64,000 nt of DNA from Batillaria attramentaria (GCA_018292915.2 JACVVK020000060.1:2080501-2144500), one strand, 5' to 3'; shown: positions 21,301-29,183, counted from the first letter of the stretch. The notes: generated by a model not told the origin, from the letters alone. Program-made: numbers and translations.

Positions 21301-22261
21301 ACATCCAGTCAAGGAGTGCATGGGTTGAAAGTACATGTACACAGTTTCTTTATCTTATGCTGGTACACTGTGGTACGGCTCATCTGTATTTTGCAACACT
21401 GAAATTAGTGCAGAGGTTTGCACAATAAGCTTCCACGATCTCTCTTTCCTGTCTGTTCTTTGTGTCTGTTGTTCTCATTATTTCTCCATCTTTCTTATGT
21501 TGTGTGTTCATTTTATTTTATTTTATTTTTATTTTTTTGGGTCCAGAAAAGTGAAGATTTAAAACAACAAACTCAGTTTAGGTGTCATCTACATGTAGTT
21601 TCTACTCCCATCAACTTTTTTTTTTTTTTGGGGGGGGGGGGGGACCTTTTGCAAATTAGCCAGCAGGGCAAACCAAGATATACAACTAAAACAGAAAGAT
21701 TCTGTACTGTTGTTGTTTTTTTTTAAACACTGTATTTTTTCTATATATTTATTTATTTATTTATTGGGTTTTTTGTTGGGGGTACCTTTTGCAAATTAGC
21801 CACCTTGTACAGGACCAAACCACATGAATTACACAAAACCAAGACATATTGCTTGTCTGATGTTGGAAAGATAACCGATTTCGTGTGGGACCTCAGGTTT
21901 GTGTTTGCTGTCCTGTAGACAAACTACTAGGCTAAGATCAGCAAGGTACTACTGGGTATTGTTGGCCTAATCATCCAAACAGAACTCGGCAAACACACTC
22001 ACATGACTCTACACACGATCACACACATTTCACATGACTCTACACACGATCACACACATTTCACATGACTCTACACACGATCACACACATTTCAAAGACC
22101 ACATTACAGCCGTTCATTGGCATGTACAGTGTGTTGTGATGTTACTTCATGCGTTTTTCATCTGTCTTTTGCAGAAAATGGAAGCACTAAAAGAAGACAA
22201 CAAACGCTTGAAGGATGAGAATGGAGCTCTCATTCGAGTGATTAGCAAGCTGTCCAAATAG
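734..22261 (+). CDS. PPP1R12A: Myosin phosphatase targeting subunit (PPP1R12A/MYPT1-like), C-terminal part, 12 exons plus alternative last exon
   Basis: Regulatory subunit of myosin phosphatase: it directs PP1 delta to myosin light chain, and ROCK phosphorylation inhibits it. In-frame exons with GT-AG borders are 734-846, 2214-2519, 3605-3695, 4140-4478, 5304-5385, 6748-6933, 7562-7668, 7841-7897, 16115-16240, 16453-16599, 17062-17112, then 18689-18775 or 22175-22261. They total 1692 nt (563 residues plus stop) and every junction phase agrees. Family marks are RSFEPPKRDEE followed by RRSTQGV (the Thr696 type site), then RRERRSTGI (the Thr853 type site), then a coiled coil and a leucine zipper ending SKLSK, the cGMP-kinase-interacting region of the family. 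The N-terminal PP1-binding motif and ankyrin repeats must lie before position 1. Family assignment is strong. The choice of 12A over 12B/12C is by similarity to vertebrate MYPT1 only. Confidence 0.93.
847..2213. other. PPP1R12A intron
   Basis: T-rich before the acceptor; (aac)n at about 1288-1310. Small frames are without support. Confidence 0.75.
2214..2519 (+). CDS. PPP1R12A: PPP1R12A exon (Tyr/Ser-rich, charged helix, Thr-rich)
   Basis: Acceptor gattgcag, donor AG|GTGCAT. The exon has 306 nt, starts with the last base of a split Arg codon and ends with another split Arg codon. It encodes a Tyr/Ser-rich start (YLSSSSSYVPYYKRQ), a charged stretch of about 15 residues (RREEEKERESRTDNR), then a Ser/Thr/Pro-rich tail that ends NAVFR. 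It corresponds to the disordered centre of MYPT proteins just ahead of the inhibitory phosphorylation site. Confidence 0.85.
2520..3604. other. PPP1R12A intron
   Basis: Low-complexity A tract at 3020-3055 and a G tract at 3133-3155; nothing else recognised. Confidence 0.75.
3605..3695 (+). CDS. PPP1R12A: PPP1R12A exon with the inhibitory ROCK site
   Basis: The exon has 91 nt, acceptor gtccgcag and donor CAG|GTGATT. It encodes RSFEPPKRDEETETQRKARA and then ARQTRRSTQ, nearly identical to the vertebrate MYPT1 block before the inhibitory threonine. The threonine codon ACA is at 3690-3692. In the family, ROCK and ZIPK phosphorylate this residue, and the phosphorylated segment occupies the PP1 active site. 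This is the most diagnostic exon of the locus. The exon junction falls just after RRSTQ and the next exon continues GVSLEDIE. Confidence 0.96.
4140..4478 (+). CDS. PPP1R12A: PPP1R12A exon after the inhibitory site
   Basis: The exon has 339 nt (113 codons) and is phase 0 at both ends; acceptor tgtgtgcag, donor GAT|GTAAGT. It starts GVSLEDIEKAEEVLRQ, matching the helix that follows the inhibitory threonine in MYPT1 (GVTL.DLQEAEKT type). It continues with a Ser/Thr-rich disordered tract that includes a poly-Thr run encoded by ACA/ACT repeats, and ends in a charged RRRHLEDREKDRDRAD stretch. The other long frame here is a shadow. Confidence 0.94.
4479..5303. other. PPP1R12A intron
   Basis: Short GT run near 4741; no gene or structured element seen. 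Confidence 0.7.
5304..5385 (+). CDS. PPP1R12A: PPP1R12A short exon
   Basis: The exon has 82 nt, acceptor ttctacag and donor T|GTGAGT. It encodes GETTRTSFRRPREDKDSANG and then TSLDITS, and ends after the first base of a Ser codon completed at 6748. It is too short to be found as an isolated reading frame. Support comes from exact phase agreement with both neighbours and consensus splice sites. Confidence 0.85.
5713..6566 (-). mobile_element. Inverted-repeat element A, copy 1, split by element B
   Basis: The left end CAGGCTGTGGACTTT and the right end GTTCCCCAGCCAG are degraded inverted repeats flanked by a 6-bp direct repeat CAGCCT (5707-5712 and 6567-6572). The flanks of the inner insertion align along their whole length, in reverse orientation, with the intact element at 53845-54221. 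Removing the 473-bp insertion and one 7-bp duplication leaves 374 bp against 377 bp for the intact copy. It is a non-autonomous DNA element in a PPP1R12A intron with no coding capacity. Confidence 0.8.
5879..6351. mobile_element. Inverted-repeat element B nested in element A
   Basis: Ends CAGGGATCGATTT and AAATCCATCCCTG are inverted repeats with one mismatch, flanked by a perfect 7-bp target duplication CATATAG (5872-5878 and 6352-6358). The 473-bp body is G+C-richer than the host intron and has repeated (g)tctcata and gtcgca words. The CAGGG start resembles hAT-type miniature elements; family assignment is tentative. Confidence 0.8.
6748..6933 (+). CDS. PPP1R12A: PPP1R12A exon (Ser-rich then Glu/Lys-rich)
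   Basis: The exon has 186 nt, acceptor atttttcag and donor T|GTAAGT. It begins SYVPRSQRNALSTSDINSSS, continues with Ser-rich sequence including LSRSTSLRSKLRNG, and ends in an acidic/basic helix (EEEKKKEETKKEE) like the Glu/Lys-rich segment before the second ROCK site in MYPT1. The A-rich stretch just after the exon is intronic. Confidence 0.9.
7141..7265 (-). mobile_element. tRNA-derived SINE, family 1, copy 3 (reversed, partial)
   Basis: The reverse complement shows the family body (TTTAA, GGACATTAAAC-like end, TGATATCA, CAAATATTTGT) and a decayed B box (GTGAGTTTGAATG). The tRNA-like head is diverged. It sits in a PPP1R12A intron, opposite to the gene. Confidence 0.7.
7562..7668 (+). CDS. 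PPP1R12A: PPP1R12A exon with second ROCK site
   Basis: The exon has 107 nt, acceptor ttatttcag and donor GAA|GTGAGT. It encodes IRARRLRRERRSTGIKPGET. RRERRSTGI matches the Thr853-type ROCK site of MYPT1 (REKRRSTGV in vertebrates). The Thr codon ACT is at 7642-7644. A reverse-strand reading frame over this exon is a shadow. Confidence 0.94.
7841..7897 (+). CDS. PPP1R12A: PPP1R12A acidic mini-exon
   Basis: The exon has 57 nt (19 codons) and is phase 0 at both ends, so it could be a cassette exon. Acceptor tgctcacag, donor GAG|GTAGGC. It encodes GEDEKGKENKPEDEKNDSE, matching the acidic stretch after the second ROCK site in MYPT1. It is too short to be called on its own; phase and composition support it. 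Confidence 0.82.
9540..9700 (-). mobile_element. tRNA-derived SINE-like element (reversed)
   Basis: On the minus strand: GGTGGTCTAGTAGTTACGAG (A-box region) followed 30 nt later by GGTTCGAGTCCCACTCGGGG (B-box region), then a non-tRNA body. The acceptor stem is not preserved, so it is not called as a tRNA gene. Confidence 0.6.
10219..10501. repeat. (GT)n(GA)n and (CT)n(CA)n microsatellites
   Basis: GT/GA run at 10219-10255 and CT/CA run at 10346-10501, with the AT-rich words ataaacatc(c/t)gcc and gataaacat between and after them. Reading frames here are His/Thr repeats and not genes. Confidence 0.95.
12285..12753 (+). CDS. PPP1R12A: Alternative first exon, Ser/Gly/Tyr-rich N-terminus of a short PPP1R12A isoform (apparent 1-base frameshift)
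   Basis: The ATG at 12285 opens MSYGSHRYGLPGLGSLSGLA and continues Gly/Ser/Tyr-rich to about 12401. The Gly/Ser/Tyr composition then goes on in the next frame: four SSYTP-type repeats, then GYGSGLGSSG repeats, ending YYAGLSSLG. The switch is at the AAA of 12402-12404; one A fewer would join both halves into 156 codons. The end, GGG|GTGCGT, is phase 0, which fits the phase-0 exon at 16115 and skips all upstream exons. Without a frameshift, the ATG at 12307 gives a 149-codon exon with an unrelated first part. Vertebrate PPP1R12B makes comparable short C-terminal subunits from internal promoters. The link to 16115 is inferred from phase and position, not proven by transcripts. Confidence 0.6.
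12931..12965. repeat. (CA)n microsatellite
   Basis: About 17 AC units preceded by a C tract (12894-12910), just after the alternative first exon. Confidence 0.95.
13312..13382. repeat. (CA)n(CG)n microsatellite
   Basis: AC units followed by CGCGCG, all alternating purine/pyrimidine and able to form Z-DNA. Confidence 0.95.
14227..14477. repeat. Diverged direct duplication, 140-bp period
   Basis: gagtaagtct...atagccctct and aatgtgtata.agtgtgca-type blocks occur once at 14227-14360 and again at 14368-14477. The second copy runs into the family 2 SINE. Confidence 0.7.
14478..14720 (+). mobile_element. tRNA-derived SINE, family 2
   Basis: The head has an A-box-like AGTGGTTAAGGTG and a B box GGTTCGAGTCC, a body including GGTGGGATTTTTCC and GGAGGGACCTCGGAATG, and an A-rich tail. 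There is no shared body with family 1. It lies between the alternative first exon and exon 16115. Confidence 0.7.
16115..16240 (+). CDS. PPP1R12A: PPP1R12A exon (Ser/Tyr-rich)
   Basis: The exon has 126 nt (42 codons), phase 0/0, acceptor gtcctcag, donor AAAAGG|GTAAAT. It encodes NTSSRFGRYSSSDVPSDSSS followed by RRPGSYSEYSRSTSALDTDYKR. This parallels the Ser/Tyr segment of MYPT1 that ends just before LYEQ at the coiled-coil start. It is the probable common acceptor for both the long isoform (from 7897) and the short isoform (from 12753). Confidence 0.9.
16453..16599 (+). CDS. PPP1R12A: PPP1R12A coiled-coil exon
   Basis: The exon has 147 nt (49 codons), phase 0/0, acceptor cttgtgcag, donor CGG|GTCAGT. 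It begins LYEEEKEENGRLRKELDQCK, matching the LYEQILAENEKLKAQL block of MYPT1, and continues ELLEAKAELDKIMRRNEST, a long amphipathic helix. It is part of the C-terminal coiled coil that dimerises and binds cGMP-dependent kinase in vertebrates. Confidence 0.95.
17062..17112 (+). CDS. PPP1R12A: PPP1R12A coiled-coil mini-exon
   Basis: The exon has 51 nt (17 codons), phase 0/0, acceptor atccccacag, donor AAA|GTAAGT. It encodes EKRALERKVSEYEEELK, nearly the same as the RALERRISEMEEELK block of vertebrate MYPT1. It must be spliced to one of the two last exons at 18689 or 22175. Confidence 0.94.
17113..18688. other. PPP1R12A intron
   Basis: A/T-rich with T tracts and a CCCCCCCCAAAAAAAAA junction at about 18226; no other feature. 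Confidence 0.7.
18689..18775 (+). CDS. PPP1R12A: Alternative last exon 1 (leucine-zipper ending, version A)
   Basis: The exon has 87 nt including TAG; acceptor ctttttccag. The 28 residues run QLEKIKAENKKLKEENRALS and end RVVSKLSK. Heptad positions 5, 12, 19 and 26 are Ile, Leu, Leu, Leu. It matches the MYPT1 zipper (RLKDENGALIRVISKLSK type), with Arg instead of Gly at 17 and Ser instead of Ile at 20. It shares 17 of 28 residues with the exon at 22175 and has identical length and phase, so the two are alternative ends of one protein. Use of this exon requires a poly(A) site before 22175; AATAAA is present at 19245 and 20599. Confidence 0.9.
   Translation, partial: QLEKIKAENKKLKEENRALSRVVSKLSK
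18874..19262. mobile_element. Inverted-repeat element C (389 bp)
   Basis: Perfect 15-bp terminal inverted repeats, CAGGGCTCGAAATTT at the left and its reverse complement at the right. No clear target duplication remains. It lies 98 bp after the stop of last exon 1 and brings an AATAAA hexamer to its right end. Confidence 0.72.
19245..19250 (+). terminator. Candidate early poly(A) signal at the end of an inverted-repeat element
   Basis: AATAAA overlaps the right terminal inverted repeat of the element at 18874-19262, 470 bp after the last-exon-1 stop. The sequence downstream is not clearly G/T-rich, so this is the weaker of the two candidates. Confidence 0.3.
20599..20604 (+). terminator. Candidate poly(A) signal for PPP1R12A last exon 1
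   Basis: AATAAA in gttagaataaaagtag, followed within about 40 bases by a G/T-rich stretch (gggtttgggggatctgggg). That is the arrangement expected of a working cleavage site. It would end the isoform that uses the exon at 18689 before the second last exon at 22175. Confidence 0.45.
21645..21823. repeat. Short direct repeat CCTTTTGCAAATTAGCCA
   Basis: The same 18-bp stretch plus a following aaacca block occur at 21645 and 21785, 140 bp apart, in the intron before the second last exon. Confidence 0.75.
22000..22092. repeat. Perfect 3 x 31-bp tandem repeat
   Basis: The unit starts CACATGACTCTACACACGAT and is repeated three times without a mismatch, 82 bp before the second alternative last exon. 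Confidence 0.95.
22175..22261 (+). CDS. PPP1R12A: Alternative last exon 2 (leucine-zipper ending, version B)
   Basis: The exon has 87 nt including TAG; acceptor gtcttttgcag. It encodes KMEALKEDNKRLKDENGALI and ends RVISKLSK. The second half is identical to the C-terminus of vertebrate MYPT1, so this is the conserved zipper form. Leucines sit at 5, 12, 19 and 26, an unbroken heptad. It would follow exon 17062-17112 when the exon at 18689 is skipped. A perfect 3 x 31-bp repeat ends 82 bp before it. Confidence 0.95.
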   Translation, partial: KMEALKEDNKRLKDENGALIRVISKLSK

Positions 22262-23862
22262 CCGCTGCTCCTATCCTGTAGGCTCAAAACAGTGGAAACA
22301 CAGGTCCAAGGACTAGAATTAACTCTTTTTTTCCAAGGTGCAATGTCTGGTGTGTTTTTTTTTTTTTTTTAAAGACAGTGAATAGCATGTAGACCCTCGC
22401 AACACTTAGGAGTGTGTGCGTGGGTGGCGCTGTGCAGTGCAGTGAACTGCTAGGATTCCGGTATCAGCCAGTCACGGCCCTCCACTTGTCTTCCAGAAAG
22501 AACGGTGTTTGTGGTCCTTTCTCCCCCTTTTGGTAGAGGCAGCAACAGCCTCTGCAGCGGTTGCTAGTGGTGACATCACAAGGTCAAGTCAAGGTCAGGT
22601 TGGACTTCATCCCAGGTCAGCAGTGGAACTCACTGAGCATCGCGCCTAGGAGTCGCAGTAGACCCACGCTGATTGCAGAACTAAGATGGTGACAAAGCTT
22701 CGGCTCTTCGAATGGCCATGCGAGGTATGCGGAAGGACCTGTTCATTGACAGACGTGACTCCTGGGTGTTAAAACAAGAGAAGATGTTTCCCAAAACTGC
22801 GCCTGAGTGCAGATGTGCAATAGTCGAGTACTGCTGACCTTGGGACTGTGACTTCGGACTGCATCCTGAGACACAGGTTGAACCCAGCGACAAAGAAGTC
22901 AATTCACTCGACAGGCTCACTGACTGATTGACCTAGACCTTTTATATGTCACTGTTGTGGAATGATTACATAGAAATAGAAGTAGCTTGGAATAACAAGT
23001 GCTTTTTATCGCAGACAACTTTGTTGGTTATTAATTGTATTCTGCTTTGCGTGCTCTCCGGGCGTGCTATTTTGTCTCATGATGAGGCATGCTTGCAGCT
23101 GTTCACGTCGTGTGGCCTGTCTTAGTTCCTCTGTTGCACCACTTCCTAATGTGGTGTTCTCTTTATGGCAGACCTTAAGGCTTCGTCTTGTGACTTAAAC
23201 TAGTAAAAGGATAATCTAATGTACAGTTGTTAGAACTTCTCAGATTTATCAATTGTTTTATGCAGGCACATTTAGTTGTTTGTTTTTTGGGTTTTTTTTT
23301 TTAAACTCAGCTTACCCCCCCAAAAGTGGGTTACAGCTATAGAGGTTTATCATATCATGATATTTATTTTGTATGAACACTAACTGTAGCTGATTTGTGA
23401 AATACTGTGTATGGTGACTGCTGACACAACCAGTCAGTGTTCCAAGAGTGAACAGCTAGCAGCTGGCCCTCACTTTTTGTAGTCTGCTTACCCAGGCACA
23501 GTCGGAAGTATTTGTGCAGTTTTTCCTATTTTTTAACCCGTGTCTGTTGTCCCCATATATTCTCTTACATGCAATGCATACTACTACTCCCTGTACTGCG
23601 TATCATTCAAACCTGTAGGTATAAAAAAAAAACTATAAAAAAAAATAAAAAAAATAAAAAGGACCTGAAGTAAAGATTTGTCTGCAACAAGACTCCACTT
23701 ACTAATCACCGGAGGATGAAGACACGAGCTGTCGGTGAACTACTGGTAGCTGCAACCTCCCACCTGACGAAAAACAAGATTTTTCGATGATGAGGCTAAG
23801 CCTCATTGCTTGTGTATGTTTTTCTTGTTTTGGGGGCAAGTTGAAGTCAACAAAAGGGAGAG

Positions 23863-23868
23863 AATAAA
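23863..23868 (+). terminator. Candidate proximal poly(A) signal for PPP1R12A last exon 2
   Basis: AATAAA in gggagagaataaagtgacc, 1.6 kb after the TAG at 22261. It would give a short 3' UTR lacking the hairpins and Pumilio-type sites found further downstream. Confidence 0.35.
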
Positions 23869-25937
23869 GTGACCCTGTGGGCCAGAAGCAAAGGCTTCTG
23901 TCCACATCAAGCACCCGTTTCACGTGTCGGTGAATCGGCAACCCGCATTGTGTGGAAGAGAGCGTGTCACACTTTATAGCGCAACTTGTCCAGCCCAGCC
24001 TGAATAGGGGCTGTTCTCTGTAATCTGTAACTGTACAAGACTACACCTGTACAAAGAACCTATGTGACTTGATGTGACTTGTATGTGTACTATATATTGG
24101 ATTGTAGAGGCCCGTGATACAATATGTAGGATATTTAGTGCACACTGTATTTACCCTTGACTCATGTGCTTACTTGCTTCCTCTCAGATAGTAAGCTAAC
24201 CTCAGACCCTCTTTTGCAGCAGTTCCCCCCCACCCACCCCCCTCATCCCCCACACCCCTGCAAATGTTGAATAGCAGGCTGAGAGACTTGTTCCCAATTG
24301 TGCACAAAAAGTACATTGTGCTGTCTTCTTCATGGTTCACTTTCAAACTGAAGTTGCCTTGTCGTACTCTGAATTGTTCTTTTACAACGGGGAGAAATAT
24401 GTCGTTTATATTTTGTTTTGGTGTGTGTGTATGTGTGTAAACACTGGTGCTATAAAGAACAATATGTTGAAACCTACACAACTTCGTACAAGCAAACTGG
24501 AATACGGATCATTCATTATGACACAATCAGTGAGTCACTGTTCTTTGTATGGTCATTGTGCGTGCGTGTGTCCTGATGTCATTTCTCTGTCCTGTATGAC
24601 TATCATGATGCGATATTTTATCTGTGCTCAGTGTGATGTGCACATAGTTCGGATGAACATTGTCAGTTTCTTTCACATGCTCTTGCATGCTGCAATTTCA
24701 CTGCAAGACAAATGATACTTTGAGAAGGCACTGAGTGACTCATTTGTTTTGCCTTATTTCTGTTGCGCTCAAAATCTTTTCTAAACTGTATTTTTCATTT
24801 TGAGTTAGGGAGTTTTCTTCTTAACTCATTGAACTGATATGAAAATGGTACTGTCAAGAAATTGAAGGTAGCTATCAGTTTTTCTGGTTACAGTGCACCA
24901 TATAATTGAGAAAATAGCTCGCAAGTTGCAACTGTAGTTAAATCTGTTTTCCTGTAGTACAGCTGTGATATAATCTCTCTGGCTTCTTGTACGTGTAAGA
25001 GAATCCCTTCACTTTTACAGTAGCAGATGACACACAAGAGAGATAAAATTGTAAAAATTTGCTCTTCCAAATTACACTGTACAAATTCAGTAATGTAGTA
25101 TTTGAACCTTTGTATTGGGTGTTTTTGGTGGTGAAGTGGAAGTGAAGTGCAGTGAATCAGCCATTTTGCAATTCTTTCAAGTCAGTGCATCAAAGGTGGC
25201 GTGTGGAATACGTTCATAGTGAACCTGCATTACTGGGGCGCTCACTTGTTAACTGTTTCTCTCTAAGTGACTCATGTTGAATCCAAAACTTGGTTGGAGG
25301 TATGAAAAAGTAGATTCATGGTGTACAGTAAATAGTCTTAAGCCTCCTGTCCCGCTCTTTCTCTGCGGCTCCCAGCACCCCGTTCCCCATCTCTCTCTCT
25401 CCCTCTCTCTCTCTCTCACAGACGCACTAACTTTAGACATGATCTCAGTGACTGACAGATGACAAGTTGATGCTCTGAAAGGTGTACCAGCTTTTGTTGG
25501 TGATGGTTCAGGTAGTCAGGTTTCTGTGTGCTTTCTAGTCTGTTCATTCAAGTCAGGCAACCATCTGTAGGTTTTTAGTTTGTATCGTCTGAGATAGTTT
25601 GTAGTAGACGTTGCTTGGCGAAGGAGAAGAAAAGCTTTGGTGCGTGTAGACACACAGGATGCAAATCCATCACTGGTTACCAAAGAATGGATGGTGTTGA
25701 CTGCGCTGCGCTTGTGCTGTTTGTGTGGAATATTTTTACACCCAAGAGGCATTTGGGTTCATTCTTGTGCCAAGTTTTTATCACTCTGATACTGTGTGTA
25801 TTTAAATCTTCTTCTTTTTTTTTCACTTTGAGATTATTGTGTTCAGAATGAAACCAGTTTGTGAACCCTGTAACTATATTTTGTATCATGTTCACACCTA
25901 CTGGGTTTGTACATGATATGTTGTTCACGAGTCATTT

Positions 25938-25963
25938 TGTATATAGCCGTAATACTGTAAATA
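25938..25963 (+). promoter_or_regulatory. Paired Pumilio-type sites
   Basis: TGTATATA (25938-25945) and TGTAAATA (25956-25963) both fit the PUF-protein consensus TGTANATA and lie 10 nt apart in the probable PPP1R12A 3' UTR. Another TGTAAATA is at 27818-27825. Binding is inferred from consensus only. Confidence 0.45.
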
Positions 25964-26829
25964 CTGTTGTACATTTTTTTATGATGAAGTTATTTATTTG
26001 TATGGCGAACCCTTAATTCAGAGTTCTATTTTGTGATCAGCTGATCTCGTTTACAAAATGAGATTTGTAATTGTAATGAATTGTCTGTGTGTGCTGGACG
26101 GCGTGCGTCCACAGTGTTTGATTTGCCACCTTGGTGGTACCTGAATTACGACTGCTGTGTGGTGGCATTTGGTTTGGTGTGTGCGTAGGATTGTTTATTT
26201 ATGCAGGTAAGAGAGAGAGTCAAAAGTCAAGTTGTGAATGTGTTGATTGCTATACAGAACGTTTCTCTTCGTGTTGCTTACCAGGTTTTGGTGAGATAAT
26301 ACATTCTAAAATTAGACATTTACCCCAGCAGTGACAGGAGAGAAGACAGATATTTTTTATCCCGCCACTATGGATTTGTCATCTTGGTGATCTCCCCATC
26401 AGACTCATGTGGTTTGTGGCAGTCACAGCCACAGCTGATTTGGGCAGCTTTTGTTTTATCAAAGCATTGCATGGGCATTCAGCACAGAAAGCTCAAATGC
26501 CATTCGTGTAAGATGGAGGTAAGACGACTGGCTACAGAGTCTTACCGGTATTGTCTGATGGGGACTCACTCAGCCCGCCATTAGTAGTATTTAACGTTAG
26601 TGTCAGTTGCTGAAAATGATGTCCGTCACGGTTTTCTGCATCTGTAGTATCAGTGCTAAGTGTGCAGGCCGACACCTTGACATCACCGGATCTCACTCCC
26701 CTTGCTGCCTGCATCAGTCGTCCCAATTCTGCGACTTGGAGGTCAAGGCTAGGTCACCTTGCTTGACCTCAAGGAAGGTCAAGTGGACGTGACCTTTGCC
26801 TTAACTTTGGGCGCTGGGGTGTGGGGCCT

Positions 26830-26855
26830 CCTCAGGTGACATGTTGGATCTGAGG
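26830..26855 (+). promoter_or_regulatory. RNA hairpin 1 with shared 14-nt loop
   Basis: CCTCAG / GTGACATGTTGGAT / CTGAGG: a 6-bp perfect stem closing a 14-nt loop. The loop is the same, apart from the last base, in two further hairpins (27072, 28525), while the stem sequences differ. Confidence 0.6.
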
Positions 26856-27071
26856 CCTGCATGCAGCCTGCGAAGTGGGAGCTGGGTTTTCAAGGTGACG
26901 TCCTGCAAGCTGCCATGTCAGTTGTGAATACAGCTGATCCTGTGTGTGTGTGTGTCTTGAGACTCAGGTGTGGCAGCGGTAGCGCGAGCGTGGGCCCATG
27001 CACGAGCGCGGGCGTGAAGCTGCCCTGGCAGCCACACCCCCCTGCTCCACTCATAGGCCATGTTTCTGCCC

Positions 27072-27097
27072 TCACCGGTGACATGTTGGACTGGTGG
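27072..27097 (+). promoter_or_regulatory. RNA hairpin 2 with shared 14-nt loop
   Basis: TCACCG / GTGACATGTTGGAC / TGGTGG. Six pairs, two of them U-G or G-U wobbles (72 with 97, 77 with 92). Those two pair only in RNA made from the + strand, the direction of PPP1R12A. Confidence 0.55.
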
Positions 27098-28524
27098 TCT
27101 GCTGCCACGCAGAGTTATCTCCCCTCAAGCAGTTGCCTCCTCTTCCTCTCATTTTCGCTCCAGCCACCTCTGTGGTCTGTTTGGTAATTTTAACAACCAT
27201 AATCTTCAGGCAAATTGTTTGGGTGTCTGTAATATTGCCCACCCACTGTTTCGCACGTCTTCATTCACCTGTCACCAAAATACATATCCCTTGTATGTAT
27301 CAGGTCAGTTGAAGCAGGAGGCAGTGTTTAAATGGGGGGAATTCAAGAACTCACTGAACCACATGCAGATTAAGATGTGTGATGTGATTGATGTGTGTGT
27401 GGTTGGGGGAAGGGGGGGGGGGGGTGATGGTTGCAATGCTTGTGTGTGTTACTGGTTACTTAATGGAATATGCATTTCATTGAGAATGGACACTTGTTTA
27501 ACGCTTCGTATTGCATGCATAAACAGTTATGTGTGCCTCCTGTGAATTGTTTGCACATTATCCCTTCAACAGTATAGTGCTCAGATGTGTGTGTCTGTCT
27601 TGTTGACTATGGCTTTGCACAGCAGCAGAGGGCGGTGGTCAGGTGAAAAAATAATCTGATTGTTAGTGGCATTACAACAATGTTGTTTTGGTGGCTGCAT
27701 TGTGATCATACATCAACTCCCTCGGTGCTAGATATTTTATACATTTTTGCATTCAGTTTTCAAGTCCTTGAGGAGCTGAAATCACAGGCTGTAAATGGAG
27801 AATAGAATCTCATCACTTGTAAATACGTGCAGACCCATTGGAAATCTGAAAGTAGAGCTGTTCTGATGCTGTGCAAAGCCCGATGTCTGTGGCACTTGGA
27901 TTTTCAGTGCCTGTGCATGTGCTTTGATCCCTGCATCATGATTGGCCATGGACGTGTGTGGTTGATTTACTCATCCATTCTGGGTCCGGATGGACTGGAA
28001 GTGCACCCGACATGAAGACCACGTGATCACACGCTCATGAATCCTTGAGTGCAGCGGACATTGAGTCATTGATGTGGTGGGGCTGCGATTTATATGTGTA
28101 TCTGAGGTGTCCTGTGTATTGGCTAACACAACTCTTTACTCTCTGTTAATGTTGTCCTTCTTTTGTTTTTCAGTTTACGTCCGATGTTAAAATGCACATC
28201 ATTATCTCTTTGTGCTCCTTTTTGGTTTTCGTATGAAATTGAATTTTTGGTGATTTTCGGCATTTCTGGTGATCCCCTTGGCAAAGGAAAAACAACAACA
28301 ACAAAAAAACCAATCCCACAACGTAAAAGGGTTGTGATACCAAGTGTATGTTTTCCACAAGGAAGAATTTGATTGGAATAACCAGTGATGCTTTGTTACC
28401 CCCCACCAAACATGAAGCTGCTGTCCATTCGATGCTGCTGTAGTCTGACAGACTTGTCCCTTAAGTCCTATTCCCATGGCTGGGATTGGCTTTTCAGGAA
28501 TGACTGTGTCACTTGCTTCAGCCT

Positions 28525-28550
28525 CCCCTGGTGACATGTTGGATCAGGGG
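28525..28550 (+). promoter_or_regulatory. RNA hairpin 3 with shared 14-nt loop
   Basis: CCCCTG / GTGACATGTTGGAT / CAGGGG: a perfect 6-bp stem around the same 14-nt loop as hairpin 1. Little sequence outside the 26 nt is shared between the three copies. Confidence 0.6.
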
Positions 28551-29183
28551 TTTGAACTCTGGCCGTTGTTTCTGGGGGTACAAAAGTGATGTAGGTAGGC
28601 ATTGACCAAACTCAGAAATAAGTCAGGTACTTAACTTACGAGACATTTTTGGTGTTTTGTTTTCCTTATCAGTAGAAATGATCTGTATTTCCATTATCTG
28701 TACCTTTACTACTTTCTGTTCTGAAACTGTTGACTGTCAATTCCAGGATACAAAGGTTTTCACTTTGAGCACAAACTTTTTTTCCCCGCCTTTATGTATC
28801 TGTTGCCCTTGTCCCCTTGTGGTGTTCTGTGCAGCTCTTTCCCTGCATTTCACTGGCCTTGCAGTCTTCTGACTCCTCGGAATTGCTGCTTGGTTTATTG
28901 TACAGATGCAGTGTTAACTACATATTGACGTTAGTCAGACGTGTTCTGGAATTAGCTTTCTTTTTTTTCTTTTTCTTTTTCCGCAGCATATTAGGTTCCA
29001 AATTTGTGGCTGTGGATGCAGTGTCTATACTGTTGTTTTCAAGATTTGCCAATACACGTGCATGTATGTGTTACATTGTACCATCAGCATTTAAAAATCC
29101 ATTGAGTTGTTCCTAAACGATGTGTTTTCCAGTCTGAAAATAACCGGGGTACAGGGTGCTGGAGCCAAGTGGTCACAAAATGC

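Larger units (their letters stand above)
18776..22174. other. 3' UTR of last exon 1 and intron before last exon 2
   Basis: Contains element C, two AATAAA signals, an (AT)n at 20568-20590, a G tract at 20009-20027, the CCTTTTGCAAATTAGCCA repeat and the 31-bp tandem repeat. No protein-coding frame supported. Confidence 0.6.
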
